From the NCBI GenBank assembly GCA_012034655.1, contig JAAUOZ010000002.1, positions 1 to 64,000 of the forward strand: a stretch of DNA of 64,000 nucleotides, read 5' to 3'. The stretch comes from Leptolyngbyaceae cyanobacterium CSU_1_3. GTDB lineage: Bacteria; Cyanobacteriota; Cyanobacteriia; Leptolyngbyales; Leptolyngbyaceae. The notes under the pieces were generated by a model. The model was not told where the DNA came from. It did no database searches and saw only the letters and a list, made by a program, of their open reading frames with translations. Below are positions 1-10,206 of this stretch, one piece after another. Position 1 is the first letter of the stretch; each line of letters begins with the position of its first letter. A program made the translations under genes and the position numbers.

Positions 1-139
1 AGAATGCAACTAGGGTAGGGCATACCCGAAGTAACGCTTGGGGAGAGTCCCACCTCTGGGCTAGACGCTGCAAGGTATCTAGTTTAAGTGGTCTCGGTGA
101 GCCAAGAATCCCCATCCGCCATGCGGTGGGGAGTGTCAA
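1..139 (+). ncRNA. Omega-RNA-like right end of a TnpB element (5' part outside the window)
   Basis: The stretch at 106-139 reads GAATCCCC, a compact hairpin, then GGGGAGTGTCAA. The hairpin pairs CCCCA (110-114) with TGGGG (127-131) and CCGC (116-119) with GCGG (123-126), with loop CAT and one bulged T. A 'GAATCCCC-hairpin-GGGGAGTGTCAA' end is the usual right end of cyanobacterial IS605/IS1341 elements. In this class it is the 3' scaffold of the omega RNA that guides TnpB, and the guide would begin just after the transposon boundary near 139. The exact 5' end and expression cannot be read from sequence. Confidence 0.55.
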
Positions 140-149
140 TCCTGCCTAA
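1..149 (+). pseudogene. tnpB: TnpB (IS200/IS605-type RNA-guided nuclease), C-terminal end, cut by the window edge
   Basis: An open frame runs from the window edge (base 3) to a TAA at 147-149. It reads NATRVGHTRSNAWGE and continues into a Ser/Arg-rich tail. A VGHT..NAWG.. stretch followed by a low-complexity tail is typical of the C-terminus of cyanobacterial IS1341/IS891-group TnpB proteins, whose coding end overlaps the transposon right end. The catalytic RuvC part lies outside the window, so integrity cannot be judged. The coding tail overlaps the omega-RNA-like hairpin at 106-139. Recognition rests on the short tail plus that hairpin. Confidence 0.6.
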
Positions 150-1276
150 TAATCCCATCCCCTTCAATTTTCAATTTGCGTCCGCGCCAATATACACCTC
201 GACCAAAGGCCCCGATCGCCCACTCAACCAAACTCAACCCATCGCGCAAGGGCAACACCCAAAACCAGCGCAACAGCCCCCACACCCCATACTCAACGCA
301 GCGACGAATGCCTGACTATATCGAATCGTGAATGTCAACAAAGTCACCCCGATCGCCAAGGCGGAGAACCCTGACACCACGAGCAAGGGAATGCAAAACA
401 CAGTGCCATAACAAAAGATCATGGTGTAATAAATTGCACCGCGATTAAAGCGAATGGTTCTTGACCAGCGCAGTTCTCGCTCGAAGAGTTGCTGAAGGGT
501 TTCACGTCCTGTGTCAGACTCTAAAATGCACTCAGATAGATGAATCTGATAGCCTGCCAGCGCTGCTCGCTTGCCCAGATTATAGTCTGAGCCAATGCGA
601 TCGAGGTGCAAGCCACCAAAGTCAGCCAGCGTCGATTTGCGCGTTGCGATCGTGGCCCCCACCGCAAACCGAACGCCACCATCCAGCAGACGAGCCACCA
701 GCGCACTCGGAATAAAATCGCAGCAGCGACCCAAAGCTGCTAGAGCCGACCCCAAAAACTGCGGATTACGAGCCACAAAAGCACAGGTGACAAGTCCAAT
801 TTTGGCCTCTGCTAAGGGAGCCGTCACCGTGCGAAGGTAGTCGGGCTTCACCTGAATATCACTGTCTGCGAAGACGATCGTTTCATAGCGCGTCGCTTCC
901 AGGAGATAGCTCAGCGTACTGTCTTTGTAGTTGATGCCCCGTGGTTGCAACCCGTCAACAGCCGGGCGCGATCGGGAAACAAGGCGACCAATTCTTCTAG
1001 AAGCGGAATGGCCGGATCGTTACGATCGACCACGCCAAACAACACTTCGTAACAGGGATAATCTTGCTGACAGAAGGCTGACCAGTTCTCCCAGGCTCCG
1101 GCATCTAGCCCGCAGATTGGAACCATCACCGACACCCCCATAGACGGGCGATCGGTTGCCGTGGTTTTTACCAGTTTGGGGGCTGCAAAAAACTGATAGG
1201 TCACCCATGCACAGGCAATGTAGAACACCAGCGACCCCGCAATCAATATCAAGAAAACGACTTGCAGCAGAATCAT
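136..1276 (-). pseudogene. HpnI-like ceramide/hopanoid glycosyltransferase (family 2), two frameshifts
   Basis: A membrane glycosyltransferase of the ceramide glucosyltransferase/HpnI type. The start at 1276 gives an N-terminal membrane helix (MILLQVVFLILIAGSLVFY), then a GT-A fold with DSDIQV as the DxD motif and ELRWSRT as the (Q/R)xxRW-type motif, then C-terminal hydrophobic segments. The reading frame breaks twice. Near 940 the frame ending in LLTGCN must shift by one base to continue as PRGINYKDSTL. Near 285 it must shift again to continue as VWGLLRWFWVLPLRDG and end at a TGA at 136-138. Each break is repaired by one base next to a short homopolymer, so this may be a sequencing indel rather than decay. 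The stop lies at the TnpB right-end boundary. Confidence 0.7.
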
Positions 1277-3273
<1,997 letters not shown>

Positions 3274-3331
3274 GCGCAGATCCCTAAAGATTGTGGATTC
3301 AATAAACTGTAAAACTGATAAGTCTCTTCTG

Positions 3332-3422
3332 CCCTCATCCCCAACCCTTCTCCCAAGTTGGGAGAAGGGGAACCGGACTCTTGCCCCCTCTCCCAAGTTG
3401 GGAGAGGGCTGGGGTGAGGGTG
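3332..3422. repeat. Dispersed palindromic CCCTC...GGGTGAGGG repeat
   Basis: Contains two copies of a near-perfect palindrome, TTCTCCCAAGTTGGGAGAA and CTCTCCCAAGTTGGGAGAG, flanked by CCCTCATCC and GGGGTGAGGG. Related copies lie at 4473-4575 and 45469-45574. This is a common kind of interspersed repeat in cyanobacterial spacers. It may act as a bidirectional hairpin downstream of pgm, but no T-tract makes it a clear terminator. Confidence 0.7.
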
Positions 3423-3570
3423 AGAAGTTGCACCTTAATAAATTCTCATCCCTAAGTATCGGGCACTTTGAGCGGCCTCGAATTCACATTAAACTAGCAC
3501 CAGTAAAGGGTTTAGAGGCTCAACCTAGAAATTGGAGATCTGGCCCCCCTGCTTTTACCCAGTTCAAACG

Positions 3571-4443
3571 ATGACAGACCCCCCACCTTCCCCGCCGATC
3601 GCCTGGGTGTTGCGCGACCGTCCCTTTATTTGGGGACAGCAAACCTACCTGATGGGCGTGCTCAACGTCACCCCCGACAGCTTCAGCGATGGGGGGCAGT
3701 TCAACACGCTAGAAACCGCCCTCACCCAGGCGCAGCAGATGGTTCGCAACGGAGCCGACCTGCTCGACATTGGCGGGCAATCGACTCGCCCCAACGCCAC
3801 CGAAGTCACCCTGGAGGTAGAACTCGATCGCGTCATTCCCATCATTCAAGCCCTGCGGCAAGACGCAACTTTTGCAACCGTGCCAATTTCAGTAGACACC
3901 ACACAGGCAGAAGTAGCGAAGGCCGCGATCGCCGCCGGGGCAGATTTCGTCAATGATATCTCTGGCGGCACGTTTGATGCAGACATGCTCTCAGAGGTGG
4001 CAAAGTTGGGCGTTCCGATCGTGCTGATGCACCTGCGGGGCAACCCTCGCACCATGCAACAAATGACGGACTATCAAGATCTAATGGGCGAAATCTATCA
4101 CAGGTTGCAGCATCAGATCACCGCCGCGATCGCCGCTGGCATCGATCGCACCCAAATCATGATTGACCCTGGCATCGGATTCGCCAAAAAACCTGCCCAA
4201 AGTCTAGAAATCCTTCGCAAACTGCCTGTTCTGCATCGTTTGAACTGTCCAATTTTAGTCGGAGCATCCCGCAAAAGCTTTATCGGTCACATTCTCGATC
4301 AGCCCGACCCAAAACAACGAGTCTGGGGAACCGCCGCCGCCTGCACGATCGCAATCATCGGCGGAGCGCACATGTTGCGAGTCCACGATGTGGCAGAAAT
4401 GCGCGATGTCTGTCGAGTCGCCGACGCAATCTGGAGAGGCTGA
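3571..4443 (+). CDS. folP: Dihydropteroate synthase
   Basis: Condenses 6-hydroxymethyl-dihydropterin diphosphate with p-aminobenzoate to form dihydropteroate in folate synthesis. The ATG at 3571 gives 290 aa starting MTDPPPSPP; the frame opens earlier (3532) but that part is unlike the family. The diagnostic first motif LMGVLNVTPDSFSDGG is followed by GADLLDIGGQSTRP, the VPISVDTT strand, FVNDISGG, MIDPGIGFAK and the C-terminal GASRKSF and RVHDVAEM segments, so the TIM barrel looks complete. It stands alone between two copies of the dispersed repeat. Confidence 0.96.
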   Translation: MTDPPPSPPIAWVLRDRPFIWGQQTYLMGVLNVTPDSFSDGGQFNTLETALTQAQQMVRNGADLLDIGGQSTRPNATEVTLEVELDRVIPIIQALRQDATFATVPISVDTTQAEVAKAAIAAGADFVNDISGGTFDADMLSEVAKLGVPIVLMHLRGNPRTMQQMTDYQDLMGEIYHRLQHQITAAIAAGIDRTQIMIDPGIGFAKKPAQSLEILRKLPVLHRLNCPILVGASRKSFIGHILDQPDPKQRVWGTAAACTIAIIGGAHMLRVHDVAEMRDVCRVADAIWRG

Positions 4444-4472
4444 TTTTATTGACTTAGAAGTCGCTCAAAGTG

Positions 4473-4575
4473 CCCTCATTCTCCCATCCTCTTTCTCCTT
4501 GGGGAAACGGAGGAGCCATGCCAGGGTCAGGCTTTGAGCGCGACTCGCTCTGGGGTGAGGAGTTGGATGTGAGGG
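4473..4575. repeat. Second copy of the dispersed CCCTC-type repeat
   Basis: Begins GTGCCCTCATTCTCCCA and continues through GGGGAAACGGAGGAGC and TCAGGCTTTGAG to GGGGTGAGGAG. It shares the order and several blocks of sequence with the copy at 45469-45574, which runs GTGCCCTCATCCTCCCA, GGGGAGATGGAGGAGC, TCAGGCTTTAAAG. It fills most of the folP-exporter convergent gap. Confidence 0.6.
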
Positions 4576-4608
4576 CAAAAAAAGTCCAGTCGTCGGGCTG
4601 ACCTTAAT

Positions 4609-7143
4609 TTAAGCCGCCGCCTGCTGACGCTGATAGAGCGAATAGTATAAACCCTTCGATCGAATCAAATCGTCGTGCGTCCCCTTCTCAGCAATTACGC
4701 CCTTCTCCATCACGAGAATCAAGTCGGCGCGTCTGAGGGGGGCAAATCGGTGGGCGATCAGAAAAACGGTGCGATTTTCAGCGTGTTTCTTGAGATTTTG
4801 CAACACCTGCTGCTCAGTTTCGCTATCTAGCGCACTGGTGGCTTCATCCAACACCAGCAAGGGCGAGTCAGAGAGAAACAATCGCGCCAGAGCAACCCGT
4901 TGGCGCTGCCCCCCCGACAGAGCCGTGCCGCGCTCACCCACATCGGTTTCGTATCCCTGGGTTAATTCGCTGATAAAGTCGTGGGCTGCCGCCAGTCGGG
5001 CCGCCTCTACCACCTGTTCTGCCGTTACATCAGCCCGCCCCAGACTGATATTTTCGAGAATGCTGCCCTTAAACAGAAAATCTTCTTGCAGCACCACCCC
5101 CATCTGACTGCGAAGCGAATGTAGGTCAGCGCTCTTGATGTCGATGCCGTCTACGAGAATCTGTCCTGCTTCGGGCACATACAAACGTTGGAGCAGCTTC
5201 GAGAGCGTACTTTTCCCAGACCCACTGCGACCGACCACGCCCACCAGCATTCCAGGCTCCGAGGCGAAGGAAATACCCTTGAGCACAGGCTCCTGATTGG
5301 GGTTATAGCGGAAAAATACCTGATCGAAGGTGACTTGGCCGCGCAAGGGGGGCAACACCAGTCCCGAGCCCGGTTCTGCTTCGGGTGCGACGTTGAGAAT
5401 ATCCCCAATTCGATCGACCGACAACAACACTTGCTGCAAATTCTGCCAAAGCTGCACCAACCGCAACAGCGGCCCCGTCACCCGCCCCGACAGCATTTGG
5501 AAGGCAACCAACTGCCCCACCGTCAGTTCTTGGTTGATCACCAGGTTTGCGCCCACCCAAAGAATCAGCAAATAGGAGAAGTTGGTGAGAAAGTCGCCCA
5601 AATTATTGCTGATATTGGAAGTTGTAGAGGCTTTAAAACTGGTGCGAATGTAGCGAGCAAACAGTCCTTCCCAGCGATCGCGCGACGGTTTTTCGGCCGT
5701 GTGCGCCTTGACTGAGTGAATCCCCGTCACGGTTTCGACCAAAAAGGATTGACTATCGGCGCTGCGGTTAAAGGTCTCATTCAACCAGTTGCGAAGAATT
5801 GGGGTCGTTGTCAGCGTTAGAGCGGCATATAGCGGCAACACCGCCAACGCCACACCCGTCAGTGGAATGCTATAGAAGAACATCAGCGCCAGGTAGACCA
5901 CGGCAAAGATGCTGTCCAAAATCACCGTCAGCGCCGTCCCCGTAAGAAATTGGCGAATATTCTCCAACTCTTGCACCCGTGCCACCGTGTCGCCCACTCG
6001 CCGCGACTCAAAATAAGCCAGAGGCAAGCGCATCAAGTGGCGAAACAACTGAGCAGACAGGCTCAAATCTAAGCGGCGAGCGGTGTGGGTAAAGATGAAC
6101 AGGCGCAAAATTCCCAGCAGGGCCTCAAAGATGGCCACACTCAGCAGGGCGATCGCCATCACATCCAGCGTCGGAATGCTGCCCTGCACCATCACTTTGT
6201 CGATCACGACTTGTGTGATCAATGGAGTCGCCAAGCCCAGCAGTTGCAGCGTAAAGGAAGCAAACAGCACCTCGCCCAGCAATCGGCGATAGCTCCAAAC
6301 CGCAGGCAAAAACCAACTGAGGTTAAATCGCTCCTGTTTCTGAACCAACTCAACTTGCCAGAGTTGCCCATCCCAGGCTGGCTCAACGTTCGATCGATGC
6401 ACACTCTGGCAGGTCTGCGTCGGGTCGAGGGGGTCAGCCATAATCAAGCGATCGCCTCGCACCCCATAGACCATCACCCAGTGAGGCTCTCCCTCCGCGC
6501 CGCCTTGCCAGAGGGCGATCGCAGGAAAGCTCAACAGCCGCAGCCCTTGCCAATTGGTTTCAATGCGGCGTAGATGCAGCCCCGACTTTTCGGCCGCCTC
6601 GACTAAATGATTGGGTCGTTGTCCTCGAATTTGTCGCTGCACCTTATCCAACTGGACGGGCATCTGCAAGTGACTGGCTGCCATCGTCAGACATGCCGCC
6701 GCCGTATTCACCCCCGACACAAAGGGAAACCCCGTCACAGGCTGAGACGATCGATCGGTTTGCGGCTGATAGCGACCCCTCTGAACTGACCAAAAACGCT
6801 CAATCTCCGGTGACGACAGCACCGCCCAACTGCTAGCACTCCACTGCACCACCTGCACATCATTACTAGCGGCTCTCGCCTTCCAGCCAGGCAGTTCTAG
6901 CAGTTCGCCCACCCATTCCCCAGGCTTGAGGAGAATCGATCGTCCCTCATCGGCAACCAGACGGACTTTCCCCGCCAGCACGATCAGTTGGATATCGGGC
7001 GTTTCTTCCGACCAAAGCAATTCTCCGAGCTTACAGCGACGAATTTCGGCTTTAGTCTTAAATTGAACCTGTTGTTCTGGGTTGAGGTAGCTGAGAGGCG
7101 GCGCATCCCAGGGTAGGCTGGCGGCAACATCATTAGTAATCAT
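4609..7143 (-). CDS. Type I secretion-like ABC exporter with cyclic-nucleotide-binding-like and inactive C39-like domains
   Basis: An inner-membrane peptide or protein exporter of 844 aa. In order: a cyclic-nucleotide-binding-like beta domain (about 25-125), a C39 peptidase-like domain (about 135-265), an ABC transmembrane domain (about 285-580) and an ATPase domain with Walker A GRSGSGKST (638-646), signature LSGGQRQR (742) and Walker B LLVLDEATS (762). In the C39-like domain the usual DCGxACL is NTAAACL, so Thr147 replaces the catalytic Cys, while His221 and Asp237 are kept. This resembles the C39-like domain of HlyB, which docks substrate without cutting a leader. A parvulin gene lies directly upstream. 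No HlyD adaptor gene is in the window, so the adaptor and cargo must be elsewhere. Confidence 0.9.
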   Translation of the reverse strand: MITNDVAASLPWDAPPLSYLNPEQQVQFKTKAEIRRCKLGELLWSEETPDIQLIVLAGKVRLVADEGRSILLKPGEWVGELLELPGWKARAASNDVQVVQWSASSWAVLSSPEIERFWSVQRGRYQPQTDRSSQPVTGFPFVSGVNTAAACLTMAASHLQMPVQLDKVQRQIRGQRPNHLVEAAEKSGLHLRRIETNWQGLRLLSFPAIALWQGGAEGEPHWVMVYGVRGDRLIMADPLDPTQTCQSVHRSNVEPAWDGQLWQVELVQKQERFNLSWFLPAVWSYRRLLGEVLFASFTLQLLGLATPLITQVVIDKVMVQGSIPTLDVMAIALLSVAIFEALLGILRLFIFTHTARRLDLSLSAQLFRHLMRLPLAYFESRRVGDTVARVQELENIRQFLTGTALTVILDSIFAVVYLALMFFYSIPLTGVALAVLPLYAALTLTTTPILRNWLNETFNRSADSQSFLVETVTGIHSVKAHTAEKPSRDRWEGLFARYIRTSFKASTTSNISNNLGDFLTNFSYLLILWVGANLVINQELTVGQLVAFQMLSGRVTGPLLRLVQLWQNLQQVLLSVDRIGDILNVAPEAEPGSGLVLPPLRGQVTFDQVFFRYNPNQEPVLKGISFASEPGMLVGVVGRSGSGKSTLSKLLQRLYVPEAGQILVDGIDIKSADLHSLRSQMGVVLQEDFLFKGSILENISLGRADVTAEQVVEAARLAAAHDFISELTQGYETDVGERGTALSGGQRQRVALARLFLSDSPLLVLDEATSALDSETEQQVLQNLKKHAENRTVFLIAHRFAPLRRADLILVMEKGVIAEKGTHDDLIRSKGLYYSLYQRQQAAA

Positions 7144-7353
7144 TTAGCAAGGATGAAAGGGGGCTGGGGAGGAGGGCGTAACAAAAACAGGGAGGAAGGA
7201 GTCAAAAAAAGGGCGCGATCGATGCGGGGAAGGGAGCGAAGAGTAAAGAAAAGAAAAGAGTCGTAACTCTATGAAGGGTATGGGTCAAAGCTGGGATTTT
7301 GGGTCAAAGCTCACAGTTTCTACCCATCCCTCATTCCTCATGTCTAGTTTTTG

Positions 7354-8112
7354 CTATTCGACTTGAAGTTTGACGGACATTTTCTGAATTTTTTCAGAGA
7401 GCCATCGCTCAAAGAGTTCGTTTTGCAAGGCTTGTTTGAGTTGAGAGTTATCGAGGGTTGCGGGTAAGATTTGTTCGATTCTGAAGAGGGCCCAGCGATT
7501 TTCAAGCTCGATCGGCCCGACCAAATCTCCAGCATTCGAGGAGTCGATCGCCGCTCGCACCGTATCCGGCATCGTACCGCGACTGACGGGCCCCATCATG
7601 CCGTTGGAGATGCGATCGTCGGCGATCGAATGCTCTTGGGCTAACTGCTCAAAGCTGGTTCCTTCTTGAATCTGAATTTTTAGCTCGTCGGCAAGTTCTT
7701 TGTTGTCCACAATGATCCGTGAGAGCACGACGCGATCGAGAAAAACTTTGCGCTCAATAAAGTATTCGGGAAGTTTGGTCTCCGTGATCACACTTTTGAG
7801 CTTTTCTGATTTGAAGTTGGAAGTGATTTGGCTGTGGAAAGTAGCATAATCTGAACCGTTGCGGTTGAGCCACTCTTGGAACACACCGGGATCAGTGAGT
7901 TGTTGCTGAATCCGAAAATCAATCACCGCTTGTTCAATGACGGCGGAGTTGACTTCCAGATCTTCTCTGGTGTTGAGTTCTTGGTCTAGCACGTACTGGC
8001 GCAGAATGTCTCCTAAGAACCCCTGTAGTTTGCCAGAAGTCTGAAGGTATTTCAAACATTCTCGCAGGGTTAACGGCTGCTCATCGACAGTGAGAAAGGG
8101 TTTGGCATCCAT
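7354..8112 (-). CDS. Peptidylprolyl isomerase, parvulin (PpiC) type, cytosolic
   Basis: A 252-aa protein with an N-terminal SurA/PrsA-like helical part and a parvulin domain at about 125-220. The parvulin part shows VVLSRIIVDN, FEQLAQEHSI, NGMMGPVSRG and VGPIELENRWALFRIEQI. It has no signal peptide or membrane segment, so it should act in the cytoplasm. It lies 210 bases upstream of the exporter on the same strand, a pairing recurrent in cyanobacterial type I secretion loci, where the isomerase probably keeps cargo export-competent. The link to cargo is inference. Confidence 0.85.
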   Translation of the reverse strand: MDAKPFLTVDEQPLTLRECLKYLQTSGKLQGFLGDILRQYVLDQELNTREDLEVNSAVIEQAVIDFRIQQQLTDPGVFQEWLNRNGSDYATFHSQITSNFKSEKLKSVITETKLPEYFIERKVFLDRVVLSRIIVDNKELADELKIQIQEGTSFEQLAQEHSIADDRISNGMMGPVSRGTMPDTVRAAIDSSNAGDLVGPIELENRWALFRIEQILPATLDNSQLKQALQNELFERWLSEKIQKMSVKLQVE

Positions 8113-8565
8113 AGAATTTCTACTACGCAGTTTCCAAGTCTGATAATATCTTGACTGAGATAGATCCTTCCTTTATGAGGGATTGATGAACCTCTCTGAG
8201 AGTTAACGTAAACCTCTGTGATTAAACTTGAGAATCTGTTGCTTTCGATTCAGCATTTTCAACGAACTTAGGGTGAGGTTGGCACTAATCTAATGATTCC
8301 TACGGAATTTTAGTTCTAATTTTGGCTGAACACTTCTAATACTTCCCTAGTTCGTGGGTTAAATTACGGAGTCAGGAATTTTTAGGGCGATCGCAGGTGT
8401 ACCGATCCGCGCCAAAATTCACCGTATCTTCTCGGAGCCTTGCGATTGGTCGGCTCACAAAATTAAGCCTCGAATCATAAATAAGATCTGTAAACCGACC
8501 GGAGAACCGGGGCTTTATGGCATGATCCTTGAGTAACTATCCGTGATCAAACAGGAAAATCGGTT
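8113..8565. other. Divergent intergenic region between parvulin and peroxiredoxin genes
   Basis: An AT-richer gap of about 450 bases that must carry the promoters of both divergent genes. A GC-rich block CGACCGGAGAACCGGGGC (about 8496-8513) lies just upstream of the peroxiredoxin gene and can fold weakly. No ORF or known riboswitch was recognised. Confidence 0.4.
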
Positions 8566-9201
8566 ATGGCTCTCCGACTAGGCGATACAGTTCCCAACTT
8601 CTCTCAAGACTCTTCCGAAGGTACGATCGATTTCTACAATTGGGCGGGCGATAGCTGGGTGATTCTCTTCTCCCACCCCAAAGACTTTACCCCCGTTTGC
8701 ACCACCGAACTCGGTGTCGTCGCCAAGCTCAAGCCCGAATTTGACAAGCGCAATGTCAAGGCGATCGCCCTCAGCGTCGATGATGCCGAATCCCATAGAG
8801 GATGGATTGGCGACATCGAAGAAACTCAAAACGCCCAGCTTAACTATCCGATCTTGGCTGACCCAGACCGCAAAGTGTCTGATCTATATGACATGATCCA
8901 CCCCAACGCCAACAACACGCTGACGGTGCGATCGGTCTTCATCATCGATCCCCAAAAGAAATTGCGTCTCACCTTCACCTACCCTGCGAGCACGGGGCGC
9001 AACTTTGACGAGATTTTGCGCGTCATCGATTCGCTGCAACTCACGGATGACCACAGTGTAGCCACGCCTGCCAACTGGACGGATGGCGGCGACTGTGTAG
9101 TTGTGCCTTCTATCCCCACTGATGAAGCCAGAGTCAAGTTTCCCAAGGGTGTCACCGAAGTGAAGCCATATCTGCGGATGACTCCTCAACCCAACAAGTA
9201 A
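8566..9201 (+). CDS. 1-Cys peroxiredoxin (Prx6 type)
   Basis: A thiol peroxidase that reduces hydrogen peroxide and alkyl hydroperoxides in the cytosol. The protein is 211 aa, the usual Prx6 length. The peroxidatic Cys sits in HPKDFTPVCTTELG. The Prx6-type C-terminal half is present, with PANWTDGGDCVVVPSI and the end KPYLRMTPQP. There is no resolving Cys in the 2-Cys position. It stands alone, followed by a strong terminator hairpin at 9259. Confidence 0.95.
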   Translation: MALRLGDTVPNFSQDSSEGTIDFYNWAGDSWVILFSHPKDFTPVCTTELGVVAKLKPEFDKRNVKAIALSVDDAESHRGWIGDIEETQNAQLNYPILADPDRKVSDLYDMIHPNANNTLTVRSVFIIDPQKKLRLTFTYPASTGRNFDEILRVIDSLQLTDDHSVATPANWTDGGDCVVVPSIPTDEARVKFPKGVTEVKPYLRMTPQPNK

Positions 9202-9258
9202 GAGGCTTGCAGATCAATAAGCTCCCGATGAATCGGGACTCGCCTTGACTATTTGTTT

Positions 9259-9286
9259 ACAGGATGGCACTGTCCATCCTGTTTTT
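9259..9286 (+). terminator. Rho-independent terminator after the peroxiredoxin gene
   Basis: ACAGGATGG (9259-9267) pairs perfectly with CCATCCTGT (9274-9282), loop CACTGT, followed directly by TTTT. It lies about 60 bases after the peroxiredoxin stop. Confidence 0.85.
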
Positions 9287-9580
9287 GCAGGCAGGTTATG
9301 GAAAAGTAGTCACGGCGAGTGTTGTAGGTAGTGGAATGAAATTAAAGCAAACTAGAGGCCGAGTTTCGACTGATCAATCATTATGATCAATCATTTCACC
9401 TTCCTATTTATAGATAGCTGGATAGCATTTTGGACTTTAGAGGGGCGATTTTAGAGTCTAGAAGCCTGATCGAAGGAAGGGTCTGAGAACCATCGATCGC
9501 GCTAATTCGTTCAATCGATAGGCCGATCGGTGAGCACTTTAGCCAGCACACACGTCTAACGTTCTAGATTCTCAAACATT
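9287..9580. other. Intergenic spacer with a TGATCAATCAT direct repeat
   Basis: TGATCAATCAT occurs twice, at 9371-9381 and 9384-9394, two bases apart; each contains the palindrome TGATCA. It could be an operator for the downstream lipoprotein, but nothing else supports this. No gene is seen. Confidence 0.35.
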
Positions 9581-10117
9581 ATGAAAAAATTTCTCATCGT
9601 GACCTATCTTGTGGCACTGGGCTTCTTACCCACTGCCTGCAATCCTGTCGCTAAATCTGAAGAATTTAAGTCGCAAACGGGTCAATTTTCGGTGACGGCC
9701 CCGATCGCACTCAAGGAAGAAACGCGATCGCTAGACACGACGGCTGGCAAAATCAATTTGCATATGTTCACAGCAACCGAGAAAAATAAGGCGTATTTTG
9801 TGGCCTACGCAGACTACCCCGAGCAAATTCTCAAGCTGAGCAACCCTGAAAAGATGTTAGATGGAGCACGAGATGGGGCGATCGGCAATGTAAACGGCAA
9901 ACTGGTGTCTGAGGCAAAGGTGTCGATCAATGGCGCGCCAGGTCGAGAATTAGTCATCGAAGCTAAGGGCAAGAATGGAGAAAATGGCACGGTGAAGGCG
10001 CGAGTGTTTTTAGTCAAAAATCGCCTCTATCAAGCGATGGTGGTTGCCCCCCAAGCAGAGGTCAATTCAGCCGAAATGGATAAATTTCTCCAATCCTTTA
10101 AGCTGACTCAAAAATAA
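9581..10117 (+). CDS. Conserved lipoprotein of unknown function
   Basis: A 178-aa protein with a lipoprotein signal peptide: MKK, a hydrophobic stretch, and the lipobox LPTAC with Cys20 as the lipidated residue. The mature part alternates beta strands (for example GQFSVTAPI, AYFVAYADYP, RELVIEAKG, RVFLVKNRLYQAMVV) and ends in FLQSFKLTQK. This pattern resembles small cyanobacterial periplasmic lipoproteins with a PsbP/Mog1-like fold, but I do not recognise the exact family. It stands alone between peroxiredoxin and cysteine synthase. Confidence 0.8.
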   Translation: MKKFLIVTYLVALGFLPTACNPVAKSEEFKSQTGQFSVTAPIALKEETRSLDTTAGKINLHMFTATEKNKAYFVAYADYPEQILKLSNPEKMLDGARDGAIGNVNGKLVSEAKVSINGAPGRELVIEAKGKNGENGTVKARVFLVKNRLYQAMVVAPQAEVNSAEMDKFLQSFKLTQK

Positions 10118-10206
10118 GTTTTAACGTTCTTCAAAATCCTTGCGGCGACTGGTCGTTCTGCCCTGCATCCTCGTACCAGAATAAGCCAAAATTCAGAAAG
10201 GGAAAC

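Noticed and set aside
3293-3574. 93-aa plus-strand frame before folP
   Set aside because: It consists mainly of the dispersed CCCTC-type palindromic repeat.
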